Shown: positions 10,487-18,743, counted from the first letter of the stretch. The stretch is DNA of 64,000 nt from Lachnospiraceae bacterium (GCA_017461725.1 JAFTXG010000022.1:124001-188000); one strand, 5' to 3'. Notes: generated by a model not told the origin, from the letters alone. Numbers and translations are program-made.

Positions 10487-10577
10487 GTATGTGTATAAGC
10501 CCGTGATATGGTCGGGCGTTTCTACCAACCGCCGGAAATGGTTGACTACAGTACGTTTTGTAGTCGACCATATTTTT
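10487..10577 (+). promoter_or_regulatory. Purine riboswitch, guanine type, with overlapping terminator
   Basis: The sequence shows the purine aptamer core: TATAAG, the P2 arm GCCCG/CGGGC around a TGATATGGT loop, the invariant TTTCTACC, the P3 arm CAACC/GGTTG and the 3' junction GACTAC (10544-10549). The base that pairs with ligand is C, as in guanine/hypoxanthine aptamers rather than the U of adenine ones. The 3' half of P3 and of P1 (10539-10550) can instead pair with TGTAGTCGACCA (10559-10570), followed by TATTTTT. That makes a terminator or anti-aptamer stem. It lies 20 bp before the FAD-oxidoreductase start. Ligand binding would form the aptamer and disrupt this terminator, which predicts an ON switch; testing is needed. 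Confidence 0.88.
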
Positions 10578-10596
10578 AAGTCTGGAGGGTAATGGT

Positions 10597-11967
10597 ATGA
10601 AGTATGATGTGATTATTATCGGTGCTGGTCCCGGAGGTATTTTCTCTGCGTACGAGCTGATTCAGAGAAAGCCGGAGCTGAAGGTGGCAGTGTTCGAGGC
10701 CGGACATGCGCTGGAGAAGCGGCATTGTCCCATCGACGGCGAGAAGATAAAGTCCTGTATCGGCTGCAAGAGCTGTTCCATCATGAGCGGCTTTGGCGGT
10801 GCAGGTGCTTTTTCAGACGGCAAATACAATATTACCAACGATTTCGGCGGCACCCTGTACGAGTACATCGGAAAGCGTCAGGCACTGGATCTGATGCGCT
10901 ATGTGGATCAGATCAATATGCGTTACGGCGGCGAGGGGACCAAGCTCTACTCCACCGCAGGCACGAAATTCAAAAAAGAGTGTATTCAGCATGATCTTCA
11001 TCTGCTGGACGCTTCCGTGCGTCATCTGGGCACGGATATCAACTATATTGTGCTGGAAAATCTTTACGCTGATTTGCGGGATAAGGTGGAGTTTTTCTTT
11101 GACACCCCCGTGGAATCGGTGAAGATGACCGACGGCGGCTATGAGGTTATCTGCAAAGATCAGACTTACGTCTGCGAGAAGTGTATTATCTCTGTCGGCC
11201 GCAGCGGCAGCAAGTGGATGGAGCGCGTCTGTAAGGAACTTCGGATCCCGACCAAGTCCAACCGCGTGGATATCGGTGTCCGCGTGGAGCTGCCGGCGGA
11301 AGTGTTCTCCCATCTGACCGATGAGCTGTACGAGAGCAAGATCGTCTACCGCACCCAGAAATACGGCGACAGAGTGCGCACCTTCTGTATGAATCCCAAG
11401 GGAGCGGTGGTAAATGAAAACACCAACGGTATCATCACCGTGAACGGACACAGCTACGAGGACCCTGCCAAGCAGACGGAGAACACTAACTTTGCGCTGC
11501 TGGTGGCGAAGCACTTCTCCGAGCCCTTCAAGGACTCCAATGGCTACGGTGAGTCCATCGCCCGTCTGAGCAATATGCTGGGCGGCGGTGTGATCGTTCA
11601 GCGGTTTGGCGACCTGATCAGAGGCCGTCGGTCCACGCCGAACCGCATCGAGGAGGCGTTTATCACGCCCACGCTGAAAGCGACACCCGGTGATCTGAGT
11701 CTGGTCCTTCCCAAGCGCATCCTGGACGGAATCATCGAGATGATCTACGCGCTGGATAAGGTGGCACCCGGAACCGCCAACGATGATACCCTGCTCTACG
11801 GCGTGGAGGTCAAATTCTACAACATGGAAGTGGAGGTCACCGACAAGCTGGAATCCTGCTACAAGGGGCTGTATATCATCGGAGACGGCAGCGGGATCAC
11901 ACACTCCCTGTCCCATGCCTCCGCCAGCGGAGTATATGTAGCTAGAAATATAGCTGAGAGTCGGTAA
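10597..11967 (+). CDS. FAD-dependent oxidoreductase (COG2509-like)
   Basis: A 456-residue cytoplasmic flavoprotein. The N terminus is a Rossmann fold, DVIIIGAGPGG with a Glu at the end of the second strand (FEAG). A cysteine-rich segment follows, CPIDGEKIKSCIGCKSC, then FGGAGAFSDGK. Near the C terminus lies the second FAD contact, GLYIIGDGSGITHS. This arrangement fits the uncharacterised FAD-dependent dehydrogenase family COG2509; the reaction is unknown. GGAGGGTAATGGT gives a ribosome site. Its leader holds a guanine-type riboswitch, which ties its expression to purine supply. The cysteine cluster could bind metal or be redox active; that is inference. Confidence 0.88.
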   Translation: MKYDVIIIGAGPGGIFSAYELIQRKPELKVAVFEAGHALEKRHCPIDGEKIKSCIGCKSCSIMSGFGGAGAFSDGKYNITNDFGGTLYEYIGKRQALDLMRYVDQINMRYGGEGTKLYSTAGTKFKKECIQHDLHLLDASVRHLGTDINYIVLENLYADLRDKVEFFFDTPVESVKMTDGGYEVICKDQTYVCEKCIISVGRSGSKWMERVCKELRIPTKSNRVDIGVRVELPAEVFSHLTDELYESKIVYRTQKYGDRVRTFCMNPKGAVVNENTNGIITVNGHSYEDPAKQTENTNFALLVAKHFSEPFKDSNGYGESIARLSNMLGGGVIVQRFGDLIRGRRSTPNRIEEAFITPTLKATPGDLSLVLPKRILDGIIEMIYALDKVAPGTANDDTLLYGVEVKFYNMEVEVTDKLESCYKGLYIIGDGSGITHSLSHASASGVYVARNIAESR

Positions 11968-11974
11968 ATAATAA

Positions 11975-12011
11975 GGGGCTGGTTTTACAAAATTGTAAAC
12001 CAGCCCTTTTG
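11975..12011. terminator. Bidirectional terminator between FAD oxidoreductase and trhA
   Basis: GGGGCTGGTTTTAC pairs with GTAAACCAGCCC with one bulged T. TTTT follows on the plus strand, and on the minus strand AT-rich sequence follows. The two convergent genes end 5-8 bp on either side. Confidence 0.8.
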
Positions 12012-12014
12012 CAC

Positions 12015-12692
12015 TCACCCCAAAAAGCACAGTACCGACACCACATGCAGCAGGCTGCCCAGCACGCAGAAGATGTGGAAGACGGAGTGCATGTATTTTT
12101 TCTTATGCCCCACGCCGTAGAAGATCGCTCCGACGGAGTAGGCGATGCCGCCGGCCAGCATGAATCGGGTGCCGGTCACACCCATGGTCTGTACCATCAG
12201 AGAAGGGGAGGACAGTCCGATGATGCACCAGCCCATGCCCAGATAGAGAAACATGGAGATGTGGCGGTAGCGCTTTAAGTCGATGGCATTCAACGTGATG
12301 CCGATGATGGCCAGCGCCCACACGATGGAGAAGACCAGCCAGCCTTTGGCGGCCATTCCCAGTCGGATCATCTGAAAGCACACCGGCGAGTAGGTGCCGG
12401 CAATCAGCAGGTAGATGGTGCAGTGGTCGATGATCTGAAAGATTTTTTTTGCGGTTCCGGGTCTCAGCCCGTGATAGATGCTGGACATGGTGTACAGCAG
12501 GATCATGGACAGACTGAAGATGATGCCGCCCAGAACACCGTAGGGATTTCGGTAGATAATGGAGACACACAGGCAAAGTGCCAGTGCCACAAGGCCAAGG
12601 GCGCTGCCGGTAATGTGGCTGATCATATGGAATAATTCCTCCCCTCTGGTATAGTTGGGGAGTTTTCTCTCTGCAAGCGGGATTCGTTTCAT
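12015..12692 (-). CDS. Hemolysin III / TrhA family membrane protein
   Basis: A 225-residue seven-helix membrane protein of the PAQR superfamily. Conserved features are EELFHMISHITGS in helix 1 (family E..N/H..H), SSIYHGL (the S...H motif) and, near the C terminus, the GHKKKYMHSVFHIFCVLGS region with H...H. These His/Ser/Asp residues form a zinc site in relatives. The family was named from reported haemolytic activity of a Bacillus member, and E. coli TrhA is linked to membrane energetics; a role in this organism is not established. AGGAGGTTATAAC precedes the ATG. The gene is monocistronic. Confidence 0.9.
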   Translation of the reverse strand: MKRIPLAERKLPNYTRGEELFHMISHITGSALGLVALALCLCVSIIYRNPYGVLGGIIFSLSMILLYTMSSIYHGLRPGTAKKIFQIIDHCTIYLLIAGTYSPVCFQMIRLGMAAKGWLVFSIVWALAIIGITLNAIDLKRYRHISMFLYLGMGWCIIGLSSPSLMVQTMGVTGTRFMLAGGIAYSVGAIFYGVGHKKKYMHSVFHIFCVLGSLLHVVSVLCFLG

Positions 12693-12839
12693 GTTATAAC
12701 CTCCTGAAAATGTTTTGATCGATTATATTAATGAGTTTTTGAAAACCTTTAATCTAGTATCAAATACTATATTATATGATTTTTTGTAGCAAGTCAATAC
12801 ATAAAAGAGATAAAAAAGTCTGGTTTGTGAAATGAGTTA

Positions 12840-12868
12840 TAGACAAATGAGTTGTTTTATGATAGACT
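12840..12868 (+). promoter_or_regulatory. Likely promoter of the DUF1836 gene
   Basis: TAGACA (12840-12845), a 17-bp spacer and TAGACT (12863-12868). The match is weaker than the other promoters here, but it is well placed 65 bp before the start codon. Confidence 0.45.
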
Positions 12869-12932
12869 TAATTTAGATAAGCGTACAGTCGGTGGAGAGT
12901 ATCCTCATTTGCCGACTGCAGGAGGAAGGCAG

Positions 12933-13496
12933 ATGAAGTATGATAGTCAGCAGATCACCTCTGTGATCGGAGAGTGGCGCAGGCAGATGGCGGGATATCA
13001 GCTCCCAGAGTGGGAGGAATTTCCTTCGCTGGAGCTTTATATGGATCAGGTGACGATTTTGGTGAATCAGTATCTGGCCACTTTTGACGTGGATAAGACG
13101 TTGGAAAATGCGGTCACCCCGGCGATGATCAATAATTATGTTAAGATGAAGATTGTTCCTGCACCGGTAAAAAAGCGTTACACAAAAATTCATCTGGCGT
13201 ACCTGGTGATGGTCTGCACACTGAAGCAGACCCTGAGTATGGAGATGATCCGCAAGCTGTTGCCTGTGGATCTGGCCGAGGATGAATTGCGCAGCACTTA
13301 CCGGATCTTTGTGTGTAATCAGAAAAAGACCTTCGAGATGCTTCTGGAGCTGCTGGACAAAAGACCGATGCTGGCATTGACTGGCAGCGAGGAGGGAGAG
13401 GTACGCGATATCGTGCTTCAGTCGGCCATTTTCTCTAATTTATCCCGGACATTGACCCGAATGCTGCTGACTTTGCCGGAAAACGAAGAAAAATAG
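12933..13496 (+). CDS. DUF1836 domain protein, probable DNA-binding regulator
   Basis: A 187-residue protein. After a leader of about 60 residues, the segment VTPAMINNYVKMKIVPAPVK and then RYTKIHLAYLVMVCTLKQTLSMEMIR matches the DUF1836 pattern. That pattern is a MerR-like winged helix-turn-helix of unknown target that is common in Clostridia. No ligand domain is obvious in the C-terminal third. The start at 12933 is set by CAGGAGGAAGGCAG. The next gene begins 154 bp later behind its own promoter. Function as a regulator is inferred from the fold family. Confidence 0.75.
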   Translation: MKYDSQQITSVIGEWRRQMAGYQLPEWEEFPSLELYMDQVTILVNQYLATFDVDKTLENAVTPAMINNYVKMKIVPAPVKKRYTKIHLAYLVMVCTLKQTLSMEMIRKLLPVDLAEDELRSTYRIFVCNQKKTFEMLLELLDKRPMLALTGSEEGEVRDIVLQSAIFSNLSRTLTRMLLTLPENEEK

Positions 13497-13506
13497 CGAG
13501 AAGCTA

Positions 13507-13555
13507 TTGACAAATCGATTTCTTTTGTTAAGATTCCTAGGTGACTAGGAATCTT
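13507..13555 (+). promoter_or_regulatory. marR-MATE promoter with palindromic operator
   Basis: TTGACA (13507-13512) and an extended -10 TGTTAAGAT (13526-13534) precede the MarR gene. The inverted repeat AAGATTCCTAG-GTGA-CTAGGAATCTT (arms 13530-13540 and 13545-13555) overlaps the -10 and start point, the classic place for a MarR autoregulatory site. A TTTTT begins at the 3' end of the repeat, so it could also act as a weak terminator for the DUF1836 gene. Confidence 0.65.
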
Positions 13556-13650
13556 TTTGCATCAAGAGGGCCTTTGGCAGCTGCTTGGCGGGATTAGGTT
13601 CCCGGCATTTGGGAGAAGATAGAGGATGTAGCTGTATTCAGGAGGAAAAT

Positions 13651-14109
13651 ATGGATAAGTCCAGAAACGGAGTACATCTGGTCCGGGAAATCGCGATAAC
13701 GGCAAATCTGTTTCGGCGGGTGACCGACCGGATCATTGAGCAGAGGGTGGGGATGACCGCAGCACAGGCAAACACTCTGCATTATATTATGAACCGATCC
13801 AGAGAGGGAGCGGTGTATCAGAAGGATATCGAGCAGTGCTTTGGGCTTCGCAGTCCGTCGGTGACCGGCATGTTAAAGCAGCTGGAGGCGAAGGGGCTGA
13901 TTCGGCGGGAGACGGAGAGCGGCGATGCCCGGTTAAAGCGAATTGTCCTGACGGAAGCGGCGAAAGGGATTGAGGAGCAGATCCACAGCTGTATTTTCGG
14001 CATGGAGGACGCAATCAGCGATTGCTTGACCGTGGAAGAGCGCCGGAGTCTGCAGACGATTCTGGGGAAAATAAATGAAGAGATCAATCGAAAAGACAGA
14101 GAGGAGTAA
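13651..14109 (+). CDS. MarR family transcriptional regulator
   Basis: A 152-residue winged-helix dimer. The recognition region reads QKDIEQCFGLRSPSVTGMLKQLEAKGLIRRE, followed by the wing residues ESGDARLKRIVLTE with the conserved D-R pair. This is a standard MarR layout: helices 1-2 for dimer and ligand, HTH at about residues 55-90, wing at 92-105, then dimerisation helices. The start at 13651 follows AGGAGGAAAAT. The stop lies 4 bp before the MATE transporter start, so this is a regulator-efflux operon; loss of repression on drug binding is the usual logic. The ligand is unknown. Confidence 0.93.
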   Translation: MDKSRNGVHLVREIAITANLFRRVTDRIIEQRVGMTAAQANTLHYIMNRSREGAVYQKDIEQCFGLRSPSVTGMLKQLEAKGLIRRETESGDARLKRIVLTEAAKGIEEQIHSCIFGMEDAISDCLTVEERRSLQTILGKINEEINRKDREE

Positions 14110-14113
14110 CTGT

Positions 14114-15484
14114 ATGGCAGAAGAAAACATGACGACAACACCGAGAGAAAATAAGATGGGTACCATGCCTGTCAATAAACTGCTGATCACGATGGCGGCA
14201 CCCATGATGCTGTCCATGCTGATTCAGGCGCTGTACAATATTGTGGACAGCATTTACGTCGCGCAGATTGAGGAGTATGCGCTGACGGCAGTCTCTCTCG
14301 CATTTCCGATGCAGAATATTATGATTTCCGTCGGCGTCGGCATCGGCGTCGGTGTCAATGCATGGCTGTCCAAGCATCTGGGCGAAAAGCAGCCGGAGAA
14401 GGCTAATCAGGTGGCGCTTCACGGAATGTTTTTGGAAGTGCTTGCCTATATTTTATTTGTGATTGTCGGTCTGGTGGGCATCGATGCATTTATGCGCGGT
14501 CAGACAGACATCCCGGAGATTATCGCGTATGGGGATACCTACCTGAGGATCTGCGTGTTTGCGTCCTTCGGTGTTTTTATTCAGATTGGCTGCGAGCGAC
14601 TGCTGATGGCTACCGGACGCACGGTATACACGATGATTATTCAGGGAGCAGGCGCAGTGATCAATATCGTGCTCGACCCGATTTTGATCTTTGGCTGGTT
14701 CGGTCTGCCCGCTATGGGCATTGCCGGCGCAGCTTGGGCGACGGTCATCGGACAGATCGCCGGTGCTGTTCTGGGACTGATTTTTAATATGAAATGGAAT
14801 CCTGATGTCCGACTGAATTACAGGGGATTTAAGGTGGAGCTGGATGTGGTAAAGCGGATACTTTCGCTGGGTATTCCCTCCATCATCATGTCCTCCATCG
14901 GTTCAGTCATGACCTTCCTGATGAATAAGATCCTGATGGGCTTTTCCTCCACCGCCACCACCGTGTTTGGCGTGTATTTCAAGCTGCAGAGTTTTGCGTT
15001 TATGCCCGTATTCGGTATGAACAATGCGATGGTGCCGATTTTGGGATACAACTATGGTGCAAAACGAAAAGACAGAATGATGCAGACCATCAAGACGGCC
15101 ATGTTTTATGCAGTGGGTATTATGCTGGTTTGTCTCGCCGTGTTCCAATTACTCCCGGACAAGCTGCTTTTGCTGTTCAATGCGTCCGATCATATGCTTG
15201 AGATCGGAGTTCCCGCATTGAGATTGATTTCCCTGAGCTATATTTTTGCGGGGATCTGTGTGGTATCCGGCTCTGTTTTCCAGGCGCTGGGAAATGGCTT
15301 CTACAGTATGATGGTGTCCGTGGCCAGACAGCTGCTGATCCTGGTGCCCGTGGCGTGGCTTCTTTCTCTCACCGGAAATCTGGATCTGGTATGGCTGTCG
15401 TTCCCCATCGCGGAGCTTGCCAGCATCGGGACCAGCGCATTCTTTCTGCGCAAAATTTACAAGCAGAAAATTTCTGCGCTGTAG
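14114..15484 (+). CDS. MATE family multidrug efflux transporter
   Basis: A 456-residue inner-membrane antiporter with about twelve hydrophobic segments in two related halves. The first helix begins after NKLLITMAAPMMLSML, and the conserved loop VDSIYVAQIEEYALTAVSLAFP matches the MATE pattern in which a small D..(F/Y) motif precedes the A-L-x-A-V/I strand. MATE proteins export cationic drugs using sodium or protons. The start at 14114 is chosen over 14075 because GAGAGGAGTAACTGT precedes it and it avoids a 35-bp overlap with marR. Co-transcribed with the MarR gene, which probably controls it. Confidence 0.93.
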   Translation: MAEENMTTTPRENKMGTMPVNKLLITMAAPMMLSMLIQALYNIVDSIYVAQIEEYALTAVSLAFPMQNIMISVGVGIGVGVNAWLSKHLGEKQPEKANQVALHGMFLEVLAYILFVIVGLVGIDAFMRGQTDIPEIIAYGDTYLRICVFASFGVFIQIGCERLLMATGRTVYTMIIQGAGAVINIVLDPILIFGWFGLPAMGIAGAAWATVIGQIAGAVLGLIFNMKWNPDVRLNYRGFKVELDVVKRILSLGIPSIIMSSIGSVMTFLMNKILMGFSSTATTVFGVYFKLQSFAFMPVFGMNNAMVPILGYNYGAKRKDRMMQTIKTAMFYAVGIMLVCLAVFQLLPDKLLLLFNASDHMLEIGVPALRLISLSYIFAGICVVSGSVFQALGNGFYSMMVSVARQLLILVPVAWLLSLTGNLDLVWLSFPIAELASIGTSAFFLRKIYKQKISAL

Positions 15485-15550
15485 AAGTTCCTCTGCGATT
15501 AGATACGAATTTCATTTTTTACATCTGTATCTGTAATAAATTTGTAAAAA

Positions 15551-15576
15551 TTGCCCCCTTGTCAGCAAGGGGGCAG
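15551..15576 (-). terminator. Hairpin with T tail on the minus strand, overlapping the 6S promoter
   Basis: GCCCCCTTG-TCAG-CAAGGGGGC is a perfect 9-bp stem. On the minus strand it is followed by AATTTTTA, as in a terminator, but no minus-strand gene ends here. On the plus strand it has no T tail and contains the -35 element of the next promoter. Confidence 0.45.
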
Positions 15577-15587
15577 TCATGTATAAT
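15559..15587 (+). promoter_or_regulatory. Promoter of the structured RNA
   Basis: TTGTCA (15559-15564), a 17-bp spacer and the extended -10 TG-TATAAT (15582-15587). The start point should be near 15594. Confidence 0.75.
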
Positions 15588-15593
15588 ACAGTT

Positions 15594-15841
15594 ATCAGCT
15601 GATGAAGCTGATCCGGGAGACATCACCTGTTTATTTTGAACCTACAAATTCGACCTACGGGATTCCTATATTGTCATGCGGATGTCAGGCCTCATTTAAT
15701 CAGTGGAAGGCAGAAGCAGTGACTGCGGTTACCCACCTAGCTGATGCTAGGCGTCAAAATGCAGGCTTGTCCCTCGGTACATATGACTCCTATTTGGGGA
15801 AAAAGGCCTCCGCAGCTGTTGCTGGTGGGGGTCTTTTTATT
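15594..15841 (+). ncRNA. ssrS: Structured small RNA, probable 6S RNA
   Basis: About 240 bases lie between a strong promoter and a strong terminator and contain no credible coding frame. The core from about 15630 to 15795 can fold into one long interrupted hairpin. Visible parts are a GCCT..ATTT arm near 15690 pairing with AAAAT..AGGC near 15760, and an apical CCTAG/CTAGG hairpin (15740-15754). I recall the segment GACCTACGGGATTCCTAT from 6S RNA of Lachnospiraceae, and the size fits. 6S RNA binds sigma-A RNA polymerase as an open-promoter mimic. No covariance search was run, so another conserved structured RNA is possible. A 120-codon frame across it is rejected. Confidence 0.6.
15800..15838 (+). 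terminator. Terminator of the structured RNA
   Basis: AAAAAGGCCTCCGCAGC pairs with GCTGGTGGGGGTCTTTTT, with G-U pairs and one bulge, around a TGTT loop. It ends in TTTTT. Confidence 0.8.
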
Positions 15842-16029
15842 CCTGTCACGGACGCTGCCGGTGTATGTGGAGGACATGCCTGGATGAAATGTGTCACAGG
15901 CAGCGGTCGAATTGGGAACAGCGGGTTTGCGATACGGGGCATATTTGTCAAAATCAACACATAAGGTGAAAAGAATGCTCGGACAAAACGGGCGGAAAGT
16001 ACAGATGGTGATGACCGGAAAGGAGCGGA

Positions 16030-18420
16030 ATGGAGGAGAGACGGAGAAAAAATCCATGGATATGGGTGCTTGGAGCATTGATTATTCTGCTGATCGCGGT
16101 CATGTTTGCGGTGCGCCCCAAAAAGGAGGAGGGCGTGACGGTGGCAGTGGCGGCCAGGGAGCTGGCCCTTTTGCTGGAAGAAAGAGAGCGCATTGAGTCG
16201 GTGGAGGAGAGCCGTTTTCCGGTGGGAGAGCGGGAGAACTGGTATGTGCCCTACATGGACTACTTATATTATTATGGGCTGCTCAACGGACAGATGACGG
16301 TGCCGACAGCTAAGTCCGCTGCCGATGTGTTGACGATGGAGATGCTGAAATTTATGGCGGACAATCTGGGGATATGGCAGGAACCCTCCATTTGGCAGGA
16401 GCAACAGGTGACGCCGGAAATGTGGACCTCGTTTCTTCTGGAAGTCCGTGATCGGTTCAGTAAAGAGAGTGTGCAGACGGCAGAGGTTTCGGTCTATGGC
16501 ACAGCGGCAAATATCAGTGATGTGGAGGCCTGGCATGTGGTGACCGAACAGGGAGAGTATACCTTCGGCGGTTTTTCTATGGATACATATCTGGATTGCA
16601 GTGTGGAAGTGTGGGTAAGAGGCCGGGAGATCATCCGGGTGCAGGAAGTGGTAAGCCGCGAAGTAAGCTACACGAATATGCTGGTAAAGGGAGCAAAGGA
16701 AGAACGGCTGACGGTGTTTTTTGCAGGATTTGGCCGGGAGTTTACCTTGTCGGAGCCGGTGGAGCTGTATCCGGGACAGATCATCGACCTGTGTCTGCAG
16801 GATGGTGAACTGAAAGCAGTCCGCCGGAAAAATGATCTGTTGGACAGCAGAATCATTGCCGTGACCGAAGAGGGCGCGGAGCTGGAGGGCTACGGTCTGA
16901 TTCCTTTTTCTGATGATCTCAGGGTCTATCAGACCTACGGGAATATTGCCCAGAAATATACCTCCGATATGATTATCGGCTATGATATTTATGATGTGGT
17001 AGTGGCAGAAGGGGAAATCTGTGCGGTGCTGATCAATCAGAGTCCCGATGCGAAGACGATACGTGTTCTTTTGACTGAGGACAGCGGCGCGGTGAAGCAC
17101 CACGATTCGGTCACGGTGACCTCTCGTTCCGGGTTTACGGCTTCTGTGGGAACGGAGATGGTTGTATTCCGGGCGGGGGAGACCGCAGTGGTGGATGAAC
17201 GGGGAGTGAGCAGACTGGAAACCGCTGCGGATGGAGATGGTGCCGAAAATAACCGGGACAGTGAAGCTCAGTCGGACGTGCTGGCCAAACTTGATGACGG
17301 CCAGCGTATCGTCATTGAGGCCGACAGCGGTGAACTGACGGTGACCTCGCTGACCCGGAGCTTTGGAAACCCCACTTACCCGGGCAAACTGGAACTTCTG
17401 TATCAGGACGGCGGATTTTATCTGATCAATGAGACCACAGTGGAGGATTATCTCTGTTATGTGGTTCCGGCGGAGATGCCGGTGGATTATCACATCGAGG
17501 CGCTGAAAGCCCAGGCAATCTGCGCGCGCGGTTATGCGGTCAATCAGATCGCATCCACCCGGTACCGGGATATCGGTGCCCATGTGGACGACACAGTGAA
17601 TTATCAGGTCTATAATTATGTGGCATCCGCCGAGAGCACTACTCAGGCGGTGCGGGAGACCTACGGCGAGGTGCTGACCCGTGACGGTGACATCGTGACG
17701 ACCTATTATTTTTCCACCTCCTGCGGTTACACCTCCGATCTGGCTCTGTGGGGAGAAGATCCGACGAAATCCCCCCATCTGACGTCGAAAAGACTGTCCG
17801 GAGTGGAGCCGGAGGAGGATATTCAGAATGAGGAGGTGTTCAGAACCTTTATCATGAACACTGAACTGAATGACTATGAGATCGCCTACGGCTGGTATCG
17901 CTGGCATGCCTCTGCCACCCTGGAGGAGCTGACGATCAGCGTCAATAAGCGTCTTGCTGATTTAAGCTCGGCCTTGAAAAGCCGGGTATTGACGAAACAG
18001 CGGGACGGTTCCTGGAAGGAGGGGGCTGTCTCGGTGGGGGTGATCGAGGGCATCGAGGTGATTGAGCGCGGAGCCGGCGGTGTGGTATCGGTGGTGGAGA
18101 TTATCGGAAGTCAGGCCACCGTCAGACTGCTTTTGCAGAGCGCGGTGAGAGAGGTGCTGGGAAACCACAGCTATCAGTATCACCGGATGAACGGCGATGT
18201 GATCACCAACTGGGCGAATCTGCCCAGCGCCTACTTCTGCCTGGAGCCGGTGTACTCGGACGGTACATTGACCGGATACACTTTTTACGGGGGAGGCAGC
18301 GGACACGGCGTGGGTATGAGTCAGAACTGTGCCAATGCGCTGGGGCAGTCCGGCGTGGCGGCGGAGGCCATGGTTACCTTTTTCTATGACGGGACTGAGA
18401 TCACCCAGCTGTATGAATAA
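16030..18420 (+). CDS. SpoIID/LytB domain protein, membrane-anchored
   Basis: A 796-residue envelope protein. A basic N terminus and one membrane segment (residues 10-28, WVLGALIILLIAVMF) anchor it with the bulk outside. After about 430 residues of unassigned, acidic sequence, the SpoIID domain starts near residue 455. It shows VEDYLCYVVPAEMP, then LKAQAICARGYAV, and YFSTSCGYTSD, which are the family's conserved E-M-P and A-R-x-Y-A blocks. SpoIID cleaves stem-peptide-free glycan strands during engulfment, and LytB enhances amidase. The long N-terminal part makes this a larger vegetative or spore-related relative rather than SpoIID itself. Ribosome site AAAGGAGCGGA precedes the ATG. Confidence 0.85.
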   Translation: MEERRRKNPWIWVLGALIILLIAVMFAVRPKKEEGVTVAVAARELALLLEERERIESVEESRFPVGERENWYVPYMDYLYYYGLLNGQMTVPTAKSAADVLTMEMLKFMADNLGIWQEPSIWQEQQVTPEMWTSFLLEVRDRFSKESVQTAEVSVYGTAANISDVEAWHVVTEQGEYTFGGFSMDTYLDCSVEVWVRGREIIRVQEVVSREVSYTNMLVKGAKEERLTVFFAGFGREFTLSEPVELYPGQIIDLCLQDGELKAVRRKNDLLDSRIIAVTEEGAELEGYGLIPFSDDLRVYQTYGNIAQKYTSDMIIGYDIYDVVVAEGEICAVLINQSPDAKTIRVLLTEDSGAVKHHDSVTVTSRSGFTASVGTEMVVFRAGETAVVDERGVSRLETAADGDGAENNRDSEAQSDVLAKLDDGQRIVIEADSGELTVTSLTRSFGNPTYPGKLELLYQDGGFYLINETTVEDYLCYVVPAEMPVDYHIEALKAQAICARGYAVNQIASTRYRDIGAHVDDTVNYQVYNYVASAESTTQAVRETYGEVLTRDGDIVTTYYFSTSCGYTSDLALWGEDPTKSPHLTSKRLSGVEPEEDIQNEEVFRTFIMNTELNDYEIAYGWYRWHASATLEELTISVNKRLADLSSALKSRVLTKQRDGSWKEGAVSVGVIEGIEVIERGAGGVVSVVEIIGSQATVRLLLQSAVREVLGNHSYQYHRMNGDVITNWANLPSAYFCLEPVYSDGTLTGYTFYGGGSGHGVGMSQNCANALGQSGVAAEAMVTFFYDGTEITQLYE

Positions 18421-18549
18421 TCCGCGTTGCTCCGGAAAGGGAAGAGTATTGGCGGAAGACAGGGATATTGCGATATCGGAAGTTTGCTCAATTTCGATGC
18501 GTTTGATTTAGAGGAAAGTCACAAAGTTTCGTGAACCACGGGAATTATC

Positions 18550-18578
18550 TTGACAAAGAAAGTGGTTTTCGCTAAAGT
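18550..18578 (+). promoter_or_regulatory. Promoter of the PTS operon
   Basis: TTGACA (18550-18555), a 17-bp spacer and TAAAGT (18573-18578). The start point is expected near 18585, directly before the RAT element. Confidence 0.75.
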
Positions 18579-18586
18579 TATCAATT

Positions 18587-18645
18587 AGAAGTGTTACTGT
18601 CAAATCAGGCATGAGTTCTCTTTTGAGAGTTCATGCCTTTTCTGT
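18587..18645 (+). promoter_or_regulatory. GlcT-type ribonucleic antiterminator (RAT) overlapping a terminator
   Basis: The stretch from 18590 contains GTGTTACTG, a short loop, then TCAGGCATGAGT. This is close to the RAT that GlcT binds upstream of Bacillus subtilis ptsG, as I remember it. The 3' half overlaps a terminator: GGCATGAGTTCTC (18608-18620) pairs with GAGAGTTCATGCC (18625-18637) with two mismatches, followed by TTTTC. An unphosphorylated GlcT-like protein would hold the RAT stem and let transcription continue into the PTS genes. No antiterminator gene lies in the window, so it must be encoded elsewhere. Confidence 0.85.
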
Positions 18646-18743
18646 ACGGCGGAAACCGGGCGATACAGGGAAATGTGTATCAGTGATCGGCGTTTTCCGG
18701 CGTTTGGAGATGGCAGATGAAAAGGGCGAAAAGGAGAACGGGT

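Noticed and set aside
10407-10592. 61-codon frame across the riboswitch
   Set aside because: It overlaps promoter, aptamer and terminator; explained fully by those elements.
10813-12030. 405-codon minus-strand frame opposite the FAD oxidoreductase
   Set aside because: Shadow frame; it runs through the bidirectional terminator and lacks any start signal.
15602-15964. 120-codon frame across the structured RNA
   Set aside because: It runs through the RNA and its terminator, has no ribosome site and looks like no protein.
16264-17907. 547-codon minus-strand frame opposite the SpoIID/LytB gene
   Set aside because: Shadow frame rich in His, Arg and Ile with no family signature or ribosome site.
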